Of a stretch of 23,233 nucleotides of DNA, positions 10,471 through 18,946 are shown one piece after another. This DNA comes from Chara braunii. Lineage: Eukaryota > Streptophyta > Charophyceae > Charales > Characeae. The notes under the pieces were generated by a model. That model did not search any database. It worked only from the letters and a program-made list of their open reading frames with translations, and was not told where the DNA came from. How positions within the stretch are numbered: the first letter of the stretch is position 1; each line of letters opens with the position of its first letter. The translations under genes and the position numbers were made by a program. The stretch covers positions 3,527,033 to 3,550,265 of the forward strand of contig BFEA01000009.1 in assembly GCA_003427395.1 (NCBI GenBank). The letters are read 5' to 3'.

Positions 10471-11450
10471 TGCTAGAGACATCAAAGGAAGAGGCTATGG
10501 AGAAGGAGGAAGAGGTCCTTCGAGTGATCCGAGAAAGGAGGGCGACGGAAGGACATCGGATACCAGATGAGATAGCGGAGACAATGAAGATAGGGATAGA
10601 CGGGTTCTTAACGGAAGAAGAAAACCGCCTGATCAAAAGGACCTGCCAGGAATTTCATCTGGCGTTTGCCTTTAGTGATCACCAGAAGGGACGACTAGAT
10701 GCGAAGTTGATCCCTCCGGTCAGGATCCACACGGTAGAACATGAGTGCTGGAATGACAAGGGACCATCCTATGAATTTGGGATAGCGGGAGAGGTGATAG
10801 ACCTCCTCCGAGCACAAATGGACTCCTTCGTTGCGGAGCCTACGACATCGCCATACGCAAATCGGTGGTTCGTCTTTCGGAAGCCTAACAAGACACTAAG
10901 GTGGATTCAGGACCTGCAGAAGTTGAATGCGGTAACCATCCGGGATGATGGCTCGTTACCTCAGGCTGACTTATTAGCAGAATCGCACGCCGGTCGGAGC
11001 CTTTACTCCCTGATAGATTTGTACTCAGGGTACGACCAACTTCCATTGGATGTTCGGGACAGGCCATACACCGCTATGCACACCCCGATAGGCCAGCTAC
11101 AGATGTAGGTGACACCTATGGGATTCACAAACGCGGTGGCCAAAGCGCAACGCAAGATGCTCGCCGTGGCCGGGGACATGTTCCTAGAAAAATGTGAACC
11201 TTACATCGATGACAATCCGATCAAAGGCGTGCAGGAAAAGGATGAGACGAAAGTCCAGCCAGGGATCCGACGTTTTGTGTGGGACCACCTGCAGGACATC
11301 AAGGACTTACTCCACCGGTTCCTAGTATACAACATTACGGCTAGTGGACCAAAGAGTATCCTAGCAGTACCGGAGGTGACTATACTAGGATTTCGTTGCG
11401 GTACTTACAGCAGGAAGCCGGATCCAGCAAAGACCAACAAGATATCATAG
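10420..11450 (+). pseudogene. Reverse transcriptase domain of pol
   Basis: The reverse transcriptase copies element RNA into cDNA. The RT fingers/palm blocks are clear in one frame: NRWFVFRKPNKTLRWIQD, then KLNAVT, then SLIDLYSGYDQLPL (first catalytic Asp codon at 11016), then VTPMGFTNA (the usual P-[FM]-G-[LF]-x-N-A block), and YIDD at 11202-11213 with the two catalytic Asp residues. ILGF near 11390 marks the RT thumb/connection boundary. TAG 11106 lies just before the VTPMG block and TAG 11448 between RT and RNase H. Both leave the frame unchanged and could derive from CAG. The catalytic residues remain, so inactivation came from nonsense mutation and not from catalytic change. Confidence 0.93.
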
Positions 11451-12060
11451 TGTCCGACGCCACTGCGCACGACGACGGAAGTAAGGGCATTCCTAGGCGT
11501 GGTCGGCTTTGGGAGGATCTTTATTAAGAATTTTGCCAAGATTGTTGAGCCTATCCGGGCTATGATCAGGGAAGAAGGAACCATGGATTGGACGGAGGAG
11601 CGAGAAGGGGCTGTCCAAAGTCTCAAGGACATACTGACATCTGAGACAGTCGCCCTGTCCGCGCCTTGTTTTAATGACGAAGTGGGACGACCCTTCATCC
11701 TAGAGACGGATGGAGGACCTTTGGCCATAGGAGGTGTGTTGATTCAAAGGGATGAGGGAGGAAAAGAGAGGCCGATTAGGTTCGAAAGTAGAACCCTGAA
11801 CTCCGCAGAACGGCGGTACTCACAATTCAAGAAGGAAGTCCTAGCCATCCTGCATTGCCTTAAGACCTTCTAGGCCTACCTAATTGGGAGGCGGTTCATC
11901 TTAAGGATCAATCCGACGTATGTCGCAGGGGCCCTAAAGAATTACAGGCCTATAGATCCGACGGTAGGGAGATGGGTAGGATTCATTTGGCAGTTCGATT
12001 GCAAGATCGAACGGATTGCTGGAATCTGCAACAAGGCAGATGGGCTGAGTCGGGTTTGCA
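11451..12060 (+). pseudogene. RNase H domain of pol
   Basis: This domain degrades the RNA strand of RNA-DNA hybrids. The start of the connection is TTEVRAFLGVVGFGRIFIKNFA, shortened here to its recognisable core FLGVVGFGRIFI. The RNase H motifs are FILETDGGP (Asp codon 11709), YSQFKKEVLAIL (Glu codon 11835), GRRFILRINPTYVAGAL, and KADGLSRV. In Ty3/gypsy relatives the third block usually reads T-D-H or similar, with an Asp; here Asn (AAT, 11910) occupies that place, compatible with a G-to-A change. TAG 11871 interrupts the frame between the second and third blocks. Confidence 0.88.
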
Positions 12061-13756
12061 TCACTCCCGAAGGGATGGAGGATGCAGAGCCCATAGATGC
12101 CTTCCTCGAATACGAAGGAGGAACTCTTGCAGTGGATAACGAAATGATGAGCGAGGGATGCACATCGGGAGAACCATTGATCCAGACTTTGCAAAAGAGG
12201 GCACCTGCCGTAGTAGCTGAACTTAGGGAAGGTCCAGTTACCACTCGAGGACGCAGAGAAGAAAATGACTCGTGGGGAGCGATAGAAGGACCGAAGGAGG
12301 AGGTGATAGCAATGGCGGTCGAAGGGGGCCGGGAAGCAGTGATGAGCTTAGTGGAATCTTGGGAAAGGAAAAAGTTGCAATGGGTGGTAAATCAGATGCA
12401 GGAAGGAAAGGATGGGGGCAAGGAAGGAGAGGAGTTTTTTTATGTCCAATCATACGAAGGGCTCTTTTGGGAGATCGGTTTCTTGTTGGTAGGAAACAAA
12501 CAACCTACGGAAGTCAGTATTAAGGCAAGAGAAGAAGTCGAAAGGTACGTCCTAAGGGGCGGGCACTTGTTCCGGAGGGAGGAAGGTGCTATGCCCATAA
12601 GGATTGTGTGCGGAAGGTCTGGGCAAGTAGACGTTATCCAGGCAATGCACGACGGGTTAGAGGGAGGACATTGATCTTCCAAAGGAACAATTGCAAAGAT
12701 AACGCCGCTCTATTATTGGCCAGGCATGGCAGGCATGGTCGCCATATACTGCCAGACTTGCCTTATTTGCCAAGAACGAAGCTCGGTACGAGTCTTCGAG
12801 CCACTTAGACCAACGCGGGTGCTAGGGCCGGGACATCTGGTCCACCTCGACCTTGCGGTCATGCCTGTATCAACGGATGGATACAGGTATATCCTAGATG
12901 CGCGAGACAACTTGAGTAGGTTCGTAGAGGCAGTCGCCCTCAAGAAAAAGACAGGGAGGAGTGTGGCGGACTGGATAGAAGACTTCTACTTAAGGCACCC
13001 GTTCGTCAGGAGGTTTATAGCAGACAATGGGACGGAATTTGTGAACCAAGAAGTATTGGGGATGCTTAAGAGACTCTGCGTACCGATTAAACTCATCGAG
13101 CCATATCACCCTGAGGCCAATGCGCCGGTGGAAAAGGGGGCACCGAACCTTGAAGAACACGATTGCAAAGCTCGCAGCAGACCATCTGGCCTAGGTATCT
13201 TAAGCAGGCTGTTTTTGCACAGAATATGACTCCTAAAAGGACAACAAGATGTATCTCGGCAGAGCTTTGGTACGGAAGAGAGATCGACTTTCCTGTGGAA
13301 GCCTTGTTACCTACCTGGAATAGGTTAGATAATGATCCACAAATGACCACTGAAGAGTTAATCGAGGCAAGATGTCAACAAATCCTTAAGAATGAGGAGG
13401 TCATGGAAGACATCGTTAGTCGGGTGCTGGACAACAGAATGAGGGACAAAGCAAGGTGGGACCAGGTCAAGAATGTCAGAAAGGAGCCTTTTCAGGTGGG
13501 GGAGATGGTCCTGCTAAGGAACTCGGCACTAGAAAGTACTTGGTCGGGACAGTTGGAAAGGAGGTTCAAAGGCCCCTACCGAGTCGCCAAGTGGGTGGGA
13601 CTGAACACCTTCGAACTGGAAGATTTGGATGGAACTGGATTGAAAGGGCCCTTCACGGGGCAACGACTGGTCAGGTTTCTAAGTCGGGACCTAGTGGAAC
13701 AATGGCTTCAGGAGGCCGAAGATAAGGAAACAGAAGAGCCACAAGCTAAAGACTAA
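12061..13756 (+). pseudogene. Integrase domain of pol
   Basis: The integrase joins the cDNA to host DNA. A charged linker (12061-12560) precedes the zinc-binding region MHDGLEGGH...CQTCLICQ (12640-12780), with TGA 12672 just after the second His. The catalytic core has Asp at 12849 (HLDLAV), Asp at 13023 (IADNGTEF) and Glu at 13131 (PVEKG). The last two are separated by 35 residues, the classical DD35E spacing. Two frame changes follow within 60 bp: a fifth G in 13135-13139 shifts the frame so that HRTLKNTIAKLAADHLA is read, and a second change near 13190 restores PRYLKQAVFAQN. The C-terminal domain has RRFKGPYRVAKW, a GPY/F module, and ends at TAA 13754 after an acidic tail. Confidence 0.92.
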
Positions 13757-14125
13757 CCACAACCTTGCCCACACTATGGTTTGTCTCTGACCATGTTCAT
13801 GGGACTGTCATTTTTTTGGGACTGGTGCTTTGGCTTGGACTGACTGAGGTTGAAAGGTAGCATGACTTTGAGGTTGCAATATCTGGTTTGTGTGACAACG
13901 GGAAGGGATATTTGGGGTATTGTACCATAGTTTTTGACGGAAAAAATATGGGGTCATCACGAACGACGCATTCGCATGTATAAAAAGGGCGTGATGCGAG
14001 GGATACTGGGTGCATTCTGGGAATGTCTACCGGCCTCAGAGGGGGGGGAGGCGTAAGTGTATGAGGGACATTGCGGGTGTTGTTTTGTTATACAGGGCTT
14101 AGGAGTAAAACGAGAAAAGACAAAA
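13757..14125 (+). other. Spacer between pol and the downstream ORF
   Basis: There is no coding signal except a short upstream frame starting at ATG 14061, out of frame with the main ORF. A TATA-like box lies at 13979. A run of 8 G at 14041-14048 resembles a polypurine tract, but no LTR-like TG start follows it. Confidence 0.5.
13979..13987 (+). promoter_or_regulatory. TATA-like box upstream of the third ORF
   Basis: TATAAAAAG is a close match to the eukaryotic TATA consensus and is unusual in this G+A-rich neighbourhood. A start site about 30 bp downstream would fall near 14010, roughly 115 bp before ATG 14126. It could drive a subgenomic transcript for the downstream ORF. A chance match cannot be excluded. 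Confidence 0.35.
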
Positions 14126-15040
14126 ATGAAATTCGGCAACGAGAACGACAGCGGGGCAATCAACATGCCTACTGGAAGGGAAGAAGCTGGACAAAGTCAA
14201 GGGAGGAGGACAACGAAGAGAAAATTATACATTGGGCTCATGGGCGAGCTAGTGGTAGGCAGGAGTGGAAGGAAATGTTTGTGTAGAAAACCCTCACCCC
14301 TCCGCAAGGGAGAAGGTATAGAAATATCATCCGACAGTGAGGGCGAAAAGGGAAGGGCAAATGTGGAAAAAGGAGGCAACACAGAAGTGAGAGATAAGGC
14401 TCAGGTCTCTAACGAGGAATGGGCCAACAGGGGCGAACGTCGTGAAACTTGGCATGGGGAAAGCGAGGGGGGACAAGGTATGCGCGACGAACGTGAGGAG
14501 GACGAGGAGAAAAGGGAGAGCCTGCTTGAAGGACGAAGCGGTCACGACAGTTGCGAGGGGTATGGGATGGGGACAGAGATCCCTTTTACCTACGATCCAA
14601 AGAACCTTGCTAGTGGGTATAGCTCAATACAGACTGAAGACGAGGGGGACAACGAGGAGGATGTGCGAGAAGTCATAGAAATCAGCAGCGGGGATGAGAG
14701 GGATGAGATCTCAAGGCCTAGGAAAGAGGGGCGGCCTCCGATGCACCAACCAGGCGATGGGGCTTTCAGATGGGAGGACAAGTTCGGGCCAACGCCCAGT
14801 CATTGGTTTCGGCAATGGACCAATGTAATCAAGCACGAATGGATTATCAAGACTCGGGAACTCGCAAGGGCAGGGGTGGAAGCCACACCACTGGATTTTT
14901 TCAACGAGGCTGAGTTGCATAAAATTGTAAGGATGAAAAGAGAGATCGAGACCTACGGCCTGGGGGTTAAGAAGCCTGCCGAGGAACGGAGTGGACAAGG
15001 AACTAGGCGAGACGAGGCGCAAGGCAGTAATAGGAACTAG
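14126..15040 (+). CDS. Unknown acidic protein downstream of pol (304 aa)
   Basis: This is an uninterrupted ORF from ATG 14126 (A at -3) to TAG 15038. I recognise no domain. The first 70 residues are basic and polar. Residues about 70-200 are low-complexity and strongly charged. Two short motifs resemble SUMO-interacting motifs, a hydrophobic I-x-I core followed by Ser and acidic residues: IEISSDSEGE near 14320-14350 and VIEISSGDERDE near 14670-14710. The C-terminal 100 residues look more ordered and Trp-rich (FRWEDKFGPTPSHWFRQW, then a helical stretch with EAELHKIVRMKREIE). There is no membrane helix, so nothing supports an envelope protein. It lies 369 bp after pol on the same strand, so it may be a third ORF of the retroelement. 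It lacks stops, while gag-pol has nine. Confidence 0.55.
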   Translation: MKFGNENDSGAINMPTGREEAGQSQGRRTTKRKLYIGLMGELVVGRSGRKCLCRKPSPLRKGEGIEISSDSEGEKGRANVEKGGNTEVRDKAQVSNEEWANRGERRETWHGESEGGQGMRDEREEDEEKRESLLEGRSGHDSCEGYGMGTEIPFTYDPKNLASGYSSIQTEDEGDNEEDVREVIEISSGDERDEISRPRKEGRPPMHQPGDGAFRWEDKFGPTPSHWFRQWTNVIKHEWIIKTRELARAGVEATPLDFFNEAELHKIVRMKREIETYGLGVKKPAEERSGQGTRRDEAQGSNRN

Positions 15041-15600
15041 GTGTTGACTTAGCATTGAAAAGGATCCCTGCTTTCTGTCTGCAAAGATATGAGAATGACG
15101 AGAACGTGTATAATATGGACAAGCTTGCTAAGGAGGAAGTGAAAAGAGGGTCAGCTAAAGTTGTGTCACGCTAAAGTAGAAGATAGTTGCCGAGGCTAAT
15201 TTTGGATGAGCTACTTTGGGTACCTAAGACAAAGACATGGGATTTGGGATAAGACCAATTGGGAGAGGGCGTATTGTGAATTTTGGATGGAACAAGGATT
15301 ATGCTTTTGAGAGGGGGAAATCTTGAGTACGGATTAATGAGCAAACCATGACAATGAATGATTGGTCGAGTACAAGAGAGGTTAGGGAACCTATGGGTTA
15401 AGGGGCGTGAAGAACACTCCTTCCCTAGGAGCCTAATCCAACTGAGTCATGAATGAGAATGAGAATAACCGAAACCTGAGAGATCAGCAAGAGTGAAAAT
15501 GAAAGGGGCGCTTTTGTCTTTTGTTATGGATGAACGGCCGGGTGGGCTAGTGTTGCTTGGGGTCGCGAGCCCCAACTCGAGTGCTAGACGCTAAGTCGGG
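15041..15600 (+). other. 560 bp without a supported gene
   Basis: Nothing firm is visible. Short frames around 15206-15310 read as aromatic-rich peptide (for example WERAYCEFWMEQGLCF) that looks protein-like, but I cannot place it in a family. It could be a decayed piece of the upstream ORF or of another accessory gene. Confidence 0.4.
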
Positions 15601-15607
15601 TGTACAC

Positions 15608-15723
15608 AATGGATGGTACGTTACTGTGAGAAATGGAATGGATGGAACATTACTATGAGAAATGGAATGGATGGTACATTACTGTGAGAAATTGAATGGA
15701 TGGTACATTACTGTGAGAAGTGG
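15608..15723. repeat. 29-bp minisatellite, four copies
   Basis: Units start at 15608, 15637, 15666 and 15695 and share the core GGATGGTACATTACTGTGAG with one to three substitutions each. The period is exactly 29 bp. Confidence 0.92.
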
Positions 15724-15827
15724 AAGGAAGAGAACAGCACGCAAAAGATGAGATGACCACCTTCTAACCTCCAAGACAGAAATGGGATCTGTAACCTCGA
15801 GGCCCACCCCCTCAGGCACTAACGTTA

Positions 15828-15947
15828 AGAATGGAAATGAATGGCCCTAACCAGGCTGTTCGACTTGAGAATGGAAAAGAATGGCCCTAACCAGGCTGTT
15901 CGACTTGAGAATGGATAAAAACAACCCTAACCAGGTTGTTCGGGAAT
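15828..15947. repeat. 40-bp minisatellite, three copies
   Basis: The shared core CCCTAACCAGGCTGTTCG recurs at 40-bp spacing (GGCCCTAA at 15843 and 15883, AACCCTAA at 15923). The third copy is diverged. Confidence 0.9.
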
Positions 15948-16055
15948 GGCCCCTGACAAGGGTCATTCCTTTTGAAATAGGCACTGGGGTCCCCTGCATA
16001 TTGGATTGAGAAAGGTTGATTGAGAAAGACTGATTGAGAATGTGTTGGAATTAGA

Positions 16056-16371
16056 GAGATGGAAAAGGTCGATAGCTCGGTCATTGAAAATAGTCAAAGG
16101 ATGGATGAGAGAGATGGAAAAGGCCAGTGGGTCGGTCATTGAAATAGCCAATGGGATGAATGAAAGAGATGGGAAAGGCCGGTGGGACAGTCATTGAAAT
16201 AGCCAATGGGATGAAAGAAATAGAAAAGGTCGGTGGGTCGGTCATTGAAAATAGCCAAAGGATGGATGAGAGAGGTGGAAAAGGTCGGTGGGTCGGTCGT
16301 TGAAATAGCCAATGAGTTGAATGGAGGAAATGGAAAAGGCCGGTGGGTCGGCCACTGAAAATTGCCAAGGG
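16056..16371. repeat. About 54-bp minisatellite, six copies
   Basis: Units begin at about 16056, 16111, 16166, 16217, 16272 and 16326. Each carries a GGAAAAGG stretch, then GGTGGGTCGGTCATTGAAA and a GCCAATGG or GCCAAAGG end. Spacing is 51-55 bp. The opposite strand reads through as repetitive peptide with no domain, so I do not call it coding. Confidence 0.92.
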
Positions 16372-17645
16372 GGCGGAAGGAAAATGCGAAAGAGAAGGAC
16401 AAGATAAAGAAGGCGGAGCTTTAAAAGCCGAGAAGGGCAGAGAACGTTCGGACGGTCACAGAAATTGGGTGTTGAGGAACGAGAAAATTGAGGATTGAGT
16501 GGGCGGAAGGGTCAGTCTTGAGAAATGACTATTGAGAGAATGATCGTCAGACCGGCCGTGACGGTGGCATTGTTGATTAGAGGCTGTCAGACCAGCCATG
16601 AGAATCAGCCTTGGAAGTAGCATTGGATTGAATGATTGAGGATTGAATATTGCATTGCATAGGCAGGGGACCCTAGGCAACTTGAAATGGACTTGGAAAT
16701 AGCATTGAAATGGATTTTCTCTTTTTCTAGTCTTTAGCCTCATCAGGAGGGGGATACTGGTGCTCGCACCGCGACCCCAAGACCTCTATCCCTGTAAGGG
16801 AAATAGTCTCAGCGCGACATGTTCCTCTTGTAAGGGGATGAGGGTTAAAGGACCACGGCACCTACCACTTGGATCGGTGCGGGACGTCCGGAACTGACCC
16901 CGACAACGAGCTCTAGTCGGGAAGTTCAAATTGCGCCTCGTGTTGAACGCTTAAACGTCAAAGGGTGAGGGAACCAAATGGGCGAGAGAGCCATTCTTTT
17001 TTTCTAGTCTCTTTTGTTCTCCCCAACCACACGCCATGTCGTCGAGGGGCGGCATGGCCGCCTCGAATGGACCACAGCGGCTCGCATTAAGTTGAGCAGC
17101 ACTCTCCAGAAGGGAGGAGTTGGGCGTGGTACCGGGTGGAAGCCACAACCACCACGGGGCGAGTGACACCGCCCCGCCGGAGCATTACAACCGCTTCGGG
17201 ACTTATTGCGAGGTCTTCGTAACTGCACTCGTGGACTAATTGAGAGCCCCAACTCTCTTGAAAGGAAGAGGCCGGATCCAAGAAAACACCACCCGGGAGG
17301 AACGATTCGCGAGAAAGCCCTTGCGGCAAGACGGGGTCCTGGGAGGTTTTGGACTAGACCTGCCTGCCAGATATGAGGAGGTACCTCAGTGATGACGCCC
17401 GTCTCGTAAGCGGCAACAGGTCGGACAGAGTAGGGGATGAGCTGAGTTATCAACAGGGGGAGGACTGATCACCCTTCCTTTTTGAGGTTGATGGACCGGC
17501 ATTTGCCTGCTCGTTGGTGGGCCAAGGTCTGCGTACCTTCGAATGAGAACCTATCGTGCGATGAGGACATCGCATTTTAAGTGGGGGGAAGGTGTGTCAT
17601 CTACCAAAGCAAAAGCATGCAAAAGAGAAGGGTACCATGAGCGTA
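16372..17645. other. 1.27 kb without a gene, containing a PPT-like motif
   Basis: The first 370 bp are purine-rich and resemble the neighbouring repeats. From about 16744 the composition becomes G+C-balanced, and no frame is convincingly coding. The longest, 149 codons on the minus strand at 17004-17453, has no recognisable motif. The only structured element I see is the hairpin plus G-run at 17558-17593. Confidence 0.5.
17558..17600 (+). promoter_or_regulatory. Candidate polypurine tract and LTR start, copy 1
   Basis: GCGATGAGGACATCGC (17558-17573) is a 6-bp-stem hairpin. It is followed by AAGTGGGGGGAAGG and then TGTGTCAT at 17593. The same 16-bp hairpin and G-run occur at 18947-18978, again followed by TGTGTC. 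A purine tract immediately before TG is the usual 3' LTR boundary of Ty3/gypsy elements. Confidence 0.4.
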
Positions 17646-17960
17646 AGAATGGATGAGTAATCGACTTTGCGCAGGCTTGAGAAAAAGTCTAGCAAGATGT
17701 CCAGAAGAAAAGAATGAATGAGTAATTAACGTTGCATGAACTTGAAAAAAAGGCCTGGCAAGATGTCCAGAAGAGAAGAATGGATGAGTAATTGACTTTG
17801 CGCAAGTTTGAGAAAAGGTCTGGCAAGATGTCCAGAAGAGAAATGGATGAGAAATTGACGTTGCATAAGCTTGAGAAAAGGTCTGGCAAGCGACTTGTGT
17901 GATTGATTTGGCATAAGCTTGAAAATTGGCCAAGTAAGACGTCTGGAAAAGAAAAGACTC
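17646..17960. repeat. About 65-bp minisatellite, four copies plus degenerate tail
   Basis: Units start at about 17646, 17710, 17777 and 17840. They share GGATGAGTAATTGACTTTGC, a TTGAGAAAAGG stretch and CTGGCAAGATGTCCAGAAG. A fifth, strongly diverged unit begins near 17890, and traces continue to about 18050. Confidence 0.88.
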
Positions 17961-18138
17961 GTATGATGGACTATGTATGGATCTGAGAGAAAGACTGGCA
18001 GGCTGGAAAACAGATGAGTATTTGGAATCAGGTCTGACAAGGTGTCTGAAAGAGAGATGCACAAGGGATGAACTGGGCAACATGCATAAAAAAAGTTAAA
18101 AATAAGCAAGGAACAAGAAAGGATAAAGAGTGCTATAA

Positions 18139-18825
18139 ATGCAAAATTGGCAGGACCTGAGGAGAGTCGGGCGAAAGGACCCGGGGGAGATGCATGTGGA
18201 TTTGACAAGGCCTGAGCATCGGGGAACGGTAACGGGAAAACATGGATTGCAGGGACCAAAAAGTAAATTATTTTTTTTATAAGAGTAATGAATGAGGCGA
18301 GGCCAAAATGGTTTCTGCTCGAGAATGCTTCCTCGATGAAATGGGAAGACAGATTTGAGATTACGAAACACTTAAGGGGAGTTGTGTCTGGGCTCACCGA
18401 TTCGAAGTGGGTATCACCACGACAAAGACGATGGTTATACTAGACAAACATCTCCCTTCCGGAGCAAATGCCTGACATTGAGTCGCATCCAAAAAACTTG
18501 CCTACAATTTGTTATCAACAAAGTCAAGGCATAGAATGAGAAAACCAATTGTGTTATGACAACAAATTGTCATCTGGGGAATAAAGCCAACATACCAGTA
18601 GTTAAGTGCATGAAGCAAGGAGAGTCCCGTCTACCCCATGTTACTGAAGTTGAAAGAATTATGGGCTGCCCTTCTACGTATACAGAATTGACTGAAGAGG
18701 TAGTTCGCATCTCAATTGAGGGAAAGATAAAGAGGCAGAGCTATGATGGAAATGAGCAACCTGGTCTAAGTTGTAGAACCTTCGACTCCCCCATACCCTC
18801 CTCCACCCCAAGGGGCGGAAGCTAA
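18139..18825 (+). pseudogene. DNMT3-like C5-cytosine methyltransferase domain, decayed
   Basis: DNMT3 enzymes transfer a methyl group from S-adenosylmethionine to cytosine in DNA. Three reading frames together give the domain in the right order. Frame one (18139-18270) has QNWQDLRRV, MHVDL, then GLQGPKSKLFF. Frame two (18267-18540) has FFIRVMNEARPKWFLLENASSM, quoted here only through its core ARPKWFLLENA. The E-N pair is motif IV, the catalytic E-N-V motif, here E-N-A. It continues with EITKHLRG and DSKWVSPRQRRWLY (motif VIII type, R-x-R), then TNISLP. Frame three (18556-18825) has TTNCHLGN, IPVVK and TEVERIMGCPSTYTEL, which matches the DNMT3 signature T-E-x-E-R-x-F-G-F-P-x-H-Y-T-D. TAG 18441 stands where a Trp is expected (YWTN). 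TGA 18537, a shift in the T run 18270-18278 and a shift near 18555 complete the damage. The catalytic Pro-Cys of motif IV's partner loop is not visible after MHVDL. Only the catalytic domain is seen, with no PWWP or ADD part. Confidence 0.75.
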
Positions 18826-18946
18826 GGAAGACATTGAGAAAGGAATGGAAAAAGAACAAAACGGACCCTGGCAAACTAACCAGCCATAACACCTCACCCT
18901 CCTCTCCCGTCTAGCCCTCCAAAACCCACTAACAAAAGATAGGTGC

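Larger units (their letters stand above)
7117..13756 (+). mobile_element. Ty3/gypsy LTR-retrotransposon coding region, decayed
   Basis: The order is gag with a CCHC zinc knuckle, aspartic protease, reverse transcriptase with YIDD, RNase H, integrase with HHCC and DD35E, and a C-terminal GPY/F-type module. Integrase downstream of RT-RNase H is the Ty3/gypsy (Metaviridae) order, as opposed to Copia. No chromodomain is visible after the GPY/F module. Coding damage includes in-frame stops at 7201, 8176, 8308, 8767, 9842, 11106, 11448, 11871 and 12672. Frame changes occur near 8812, around the sequence gap and 10400, and twice between 13135 and 13195. The element cannot encode an intact polyprotein as assembled. 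LTRs do not directly flank this block: the nearest LTR-like junctions are at 17593 and 18979. Confidence 0.95.

Noticed and set aside
7117-12674. Stop-codon reassignment or readthrough to explain in-frame stops
   Set aside because: All three stop codons occur inside conserved frames and frameshifts occur as well; ordinary decay explains this, and the open ORFs use the same codons as real ends.
14041-14060. Polypurine tract and LTR start at the G8 run after pol
   Set aside because: No TG-starting LTR-like sequence follows and an open ORF begins almost at once.
14126-15040. Envelope-like gene in the third-ORF position
   Set aside because: No signal peptide, transmembrane helix or cleavage motif; the protein is charged and soluble in character.
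15887-16402. Overlapping minus-strand ORFs with repeated peptide such as FNDRPTGLFH
   Set aside because: They are the translation of the 54-bp minisatellite; the period divides by three only approximately and no domain or start context supports coding.
15608-17960. CRISPR-like spaced repeats
   Set aside because: The repeats are contiguous tandem units without unique spacers, and the context is eukaryotic.
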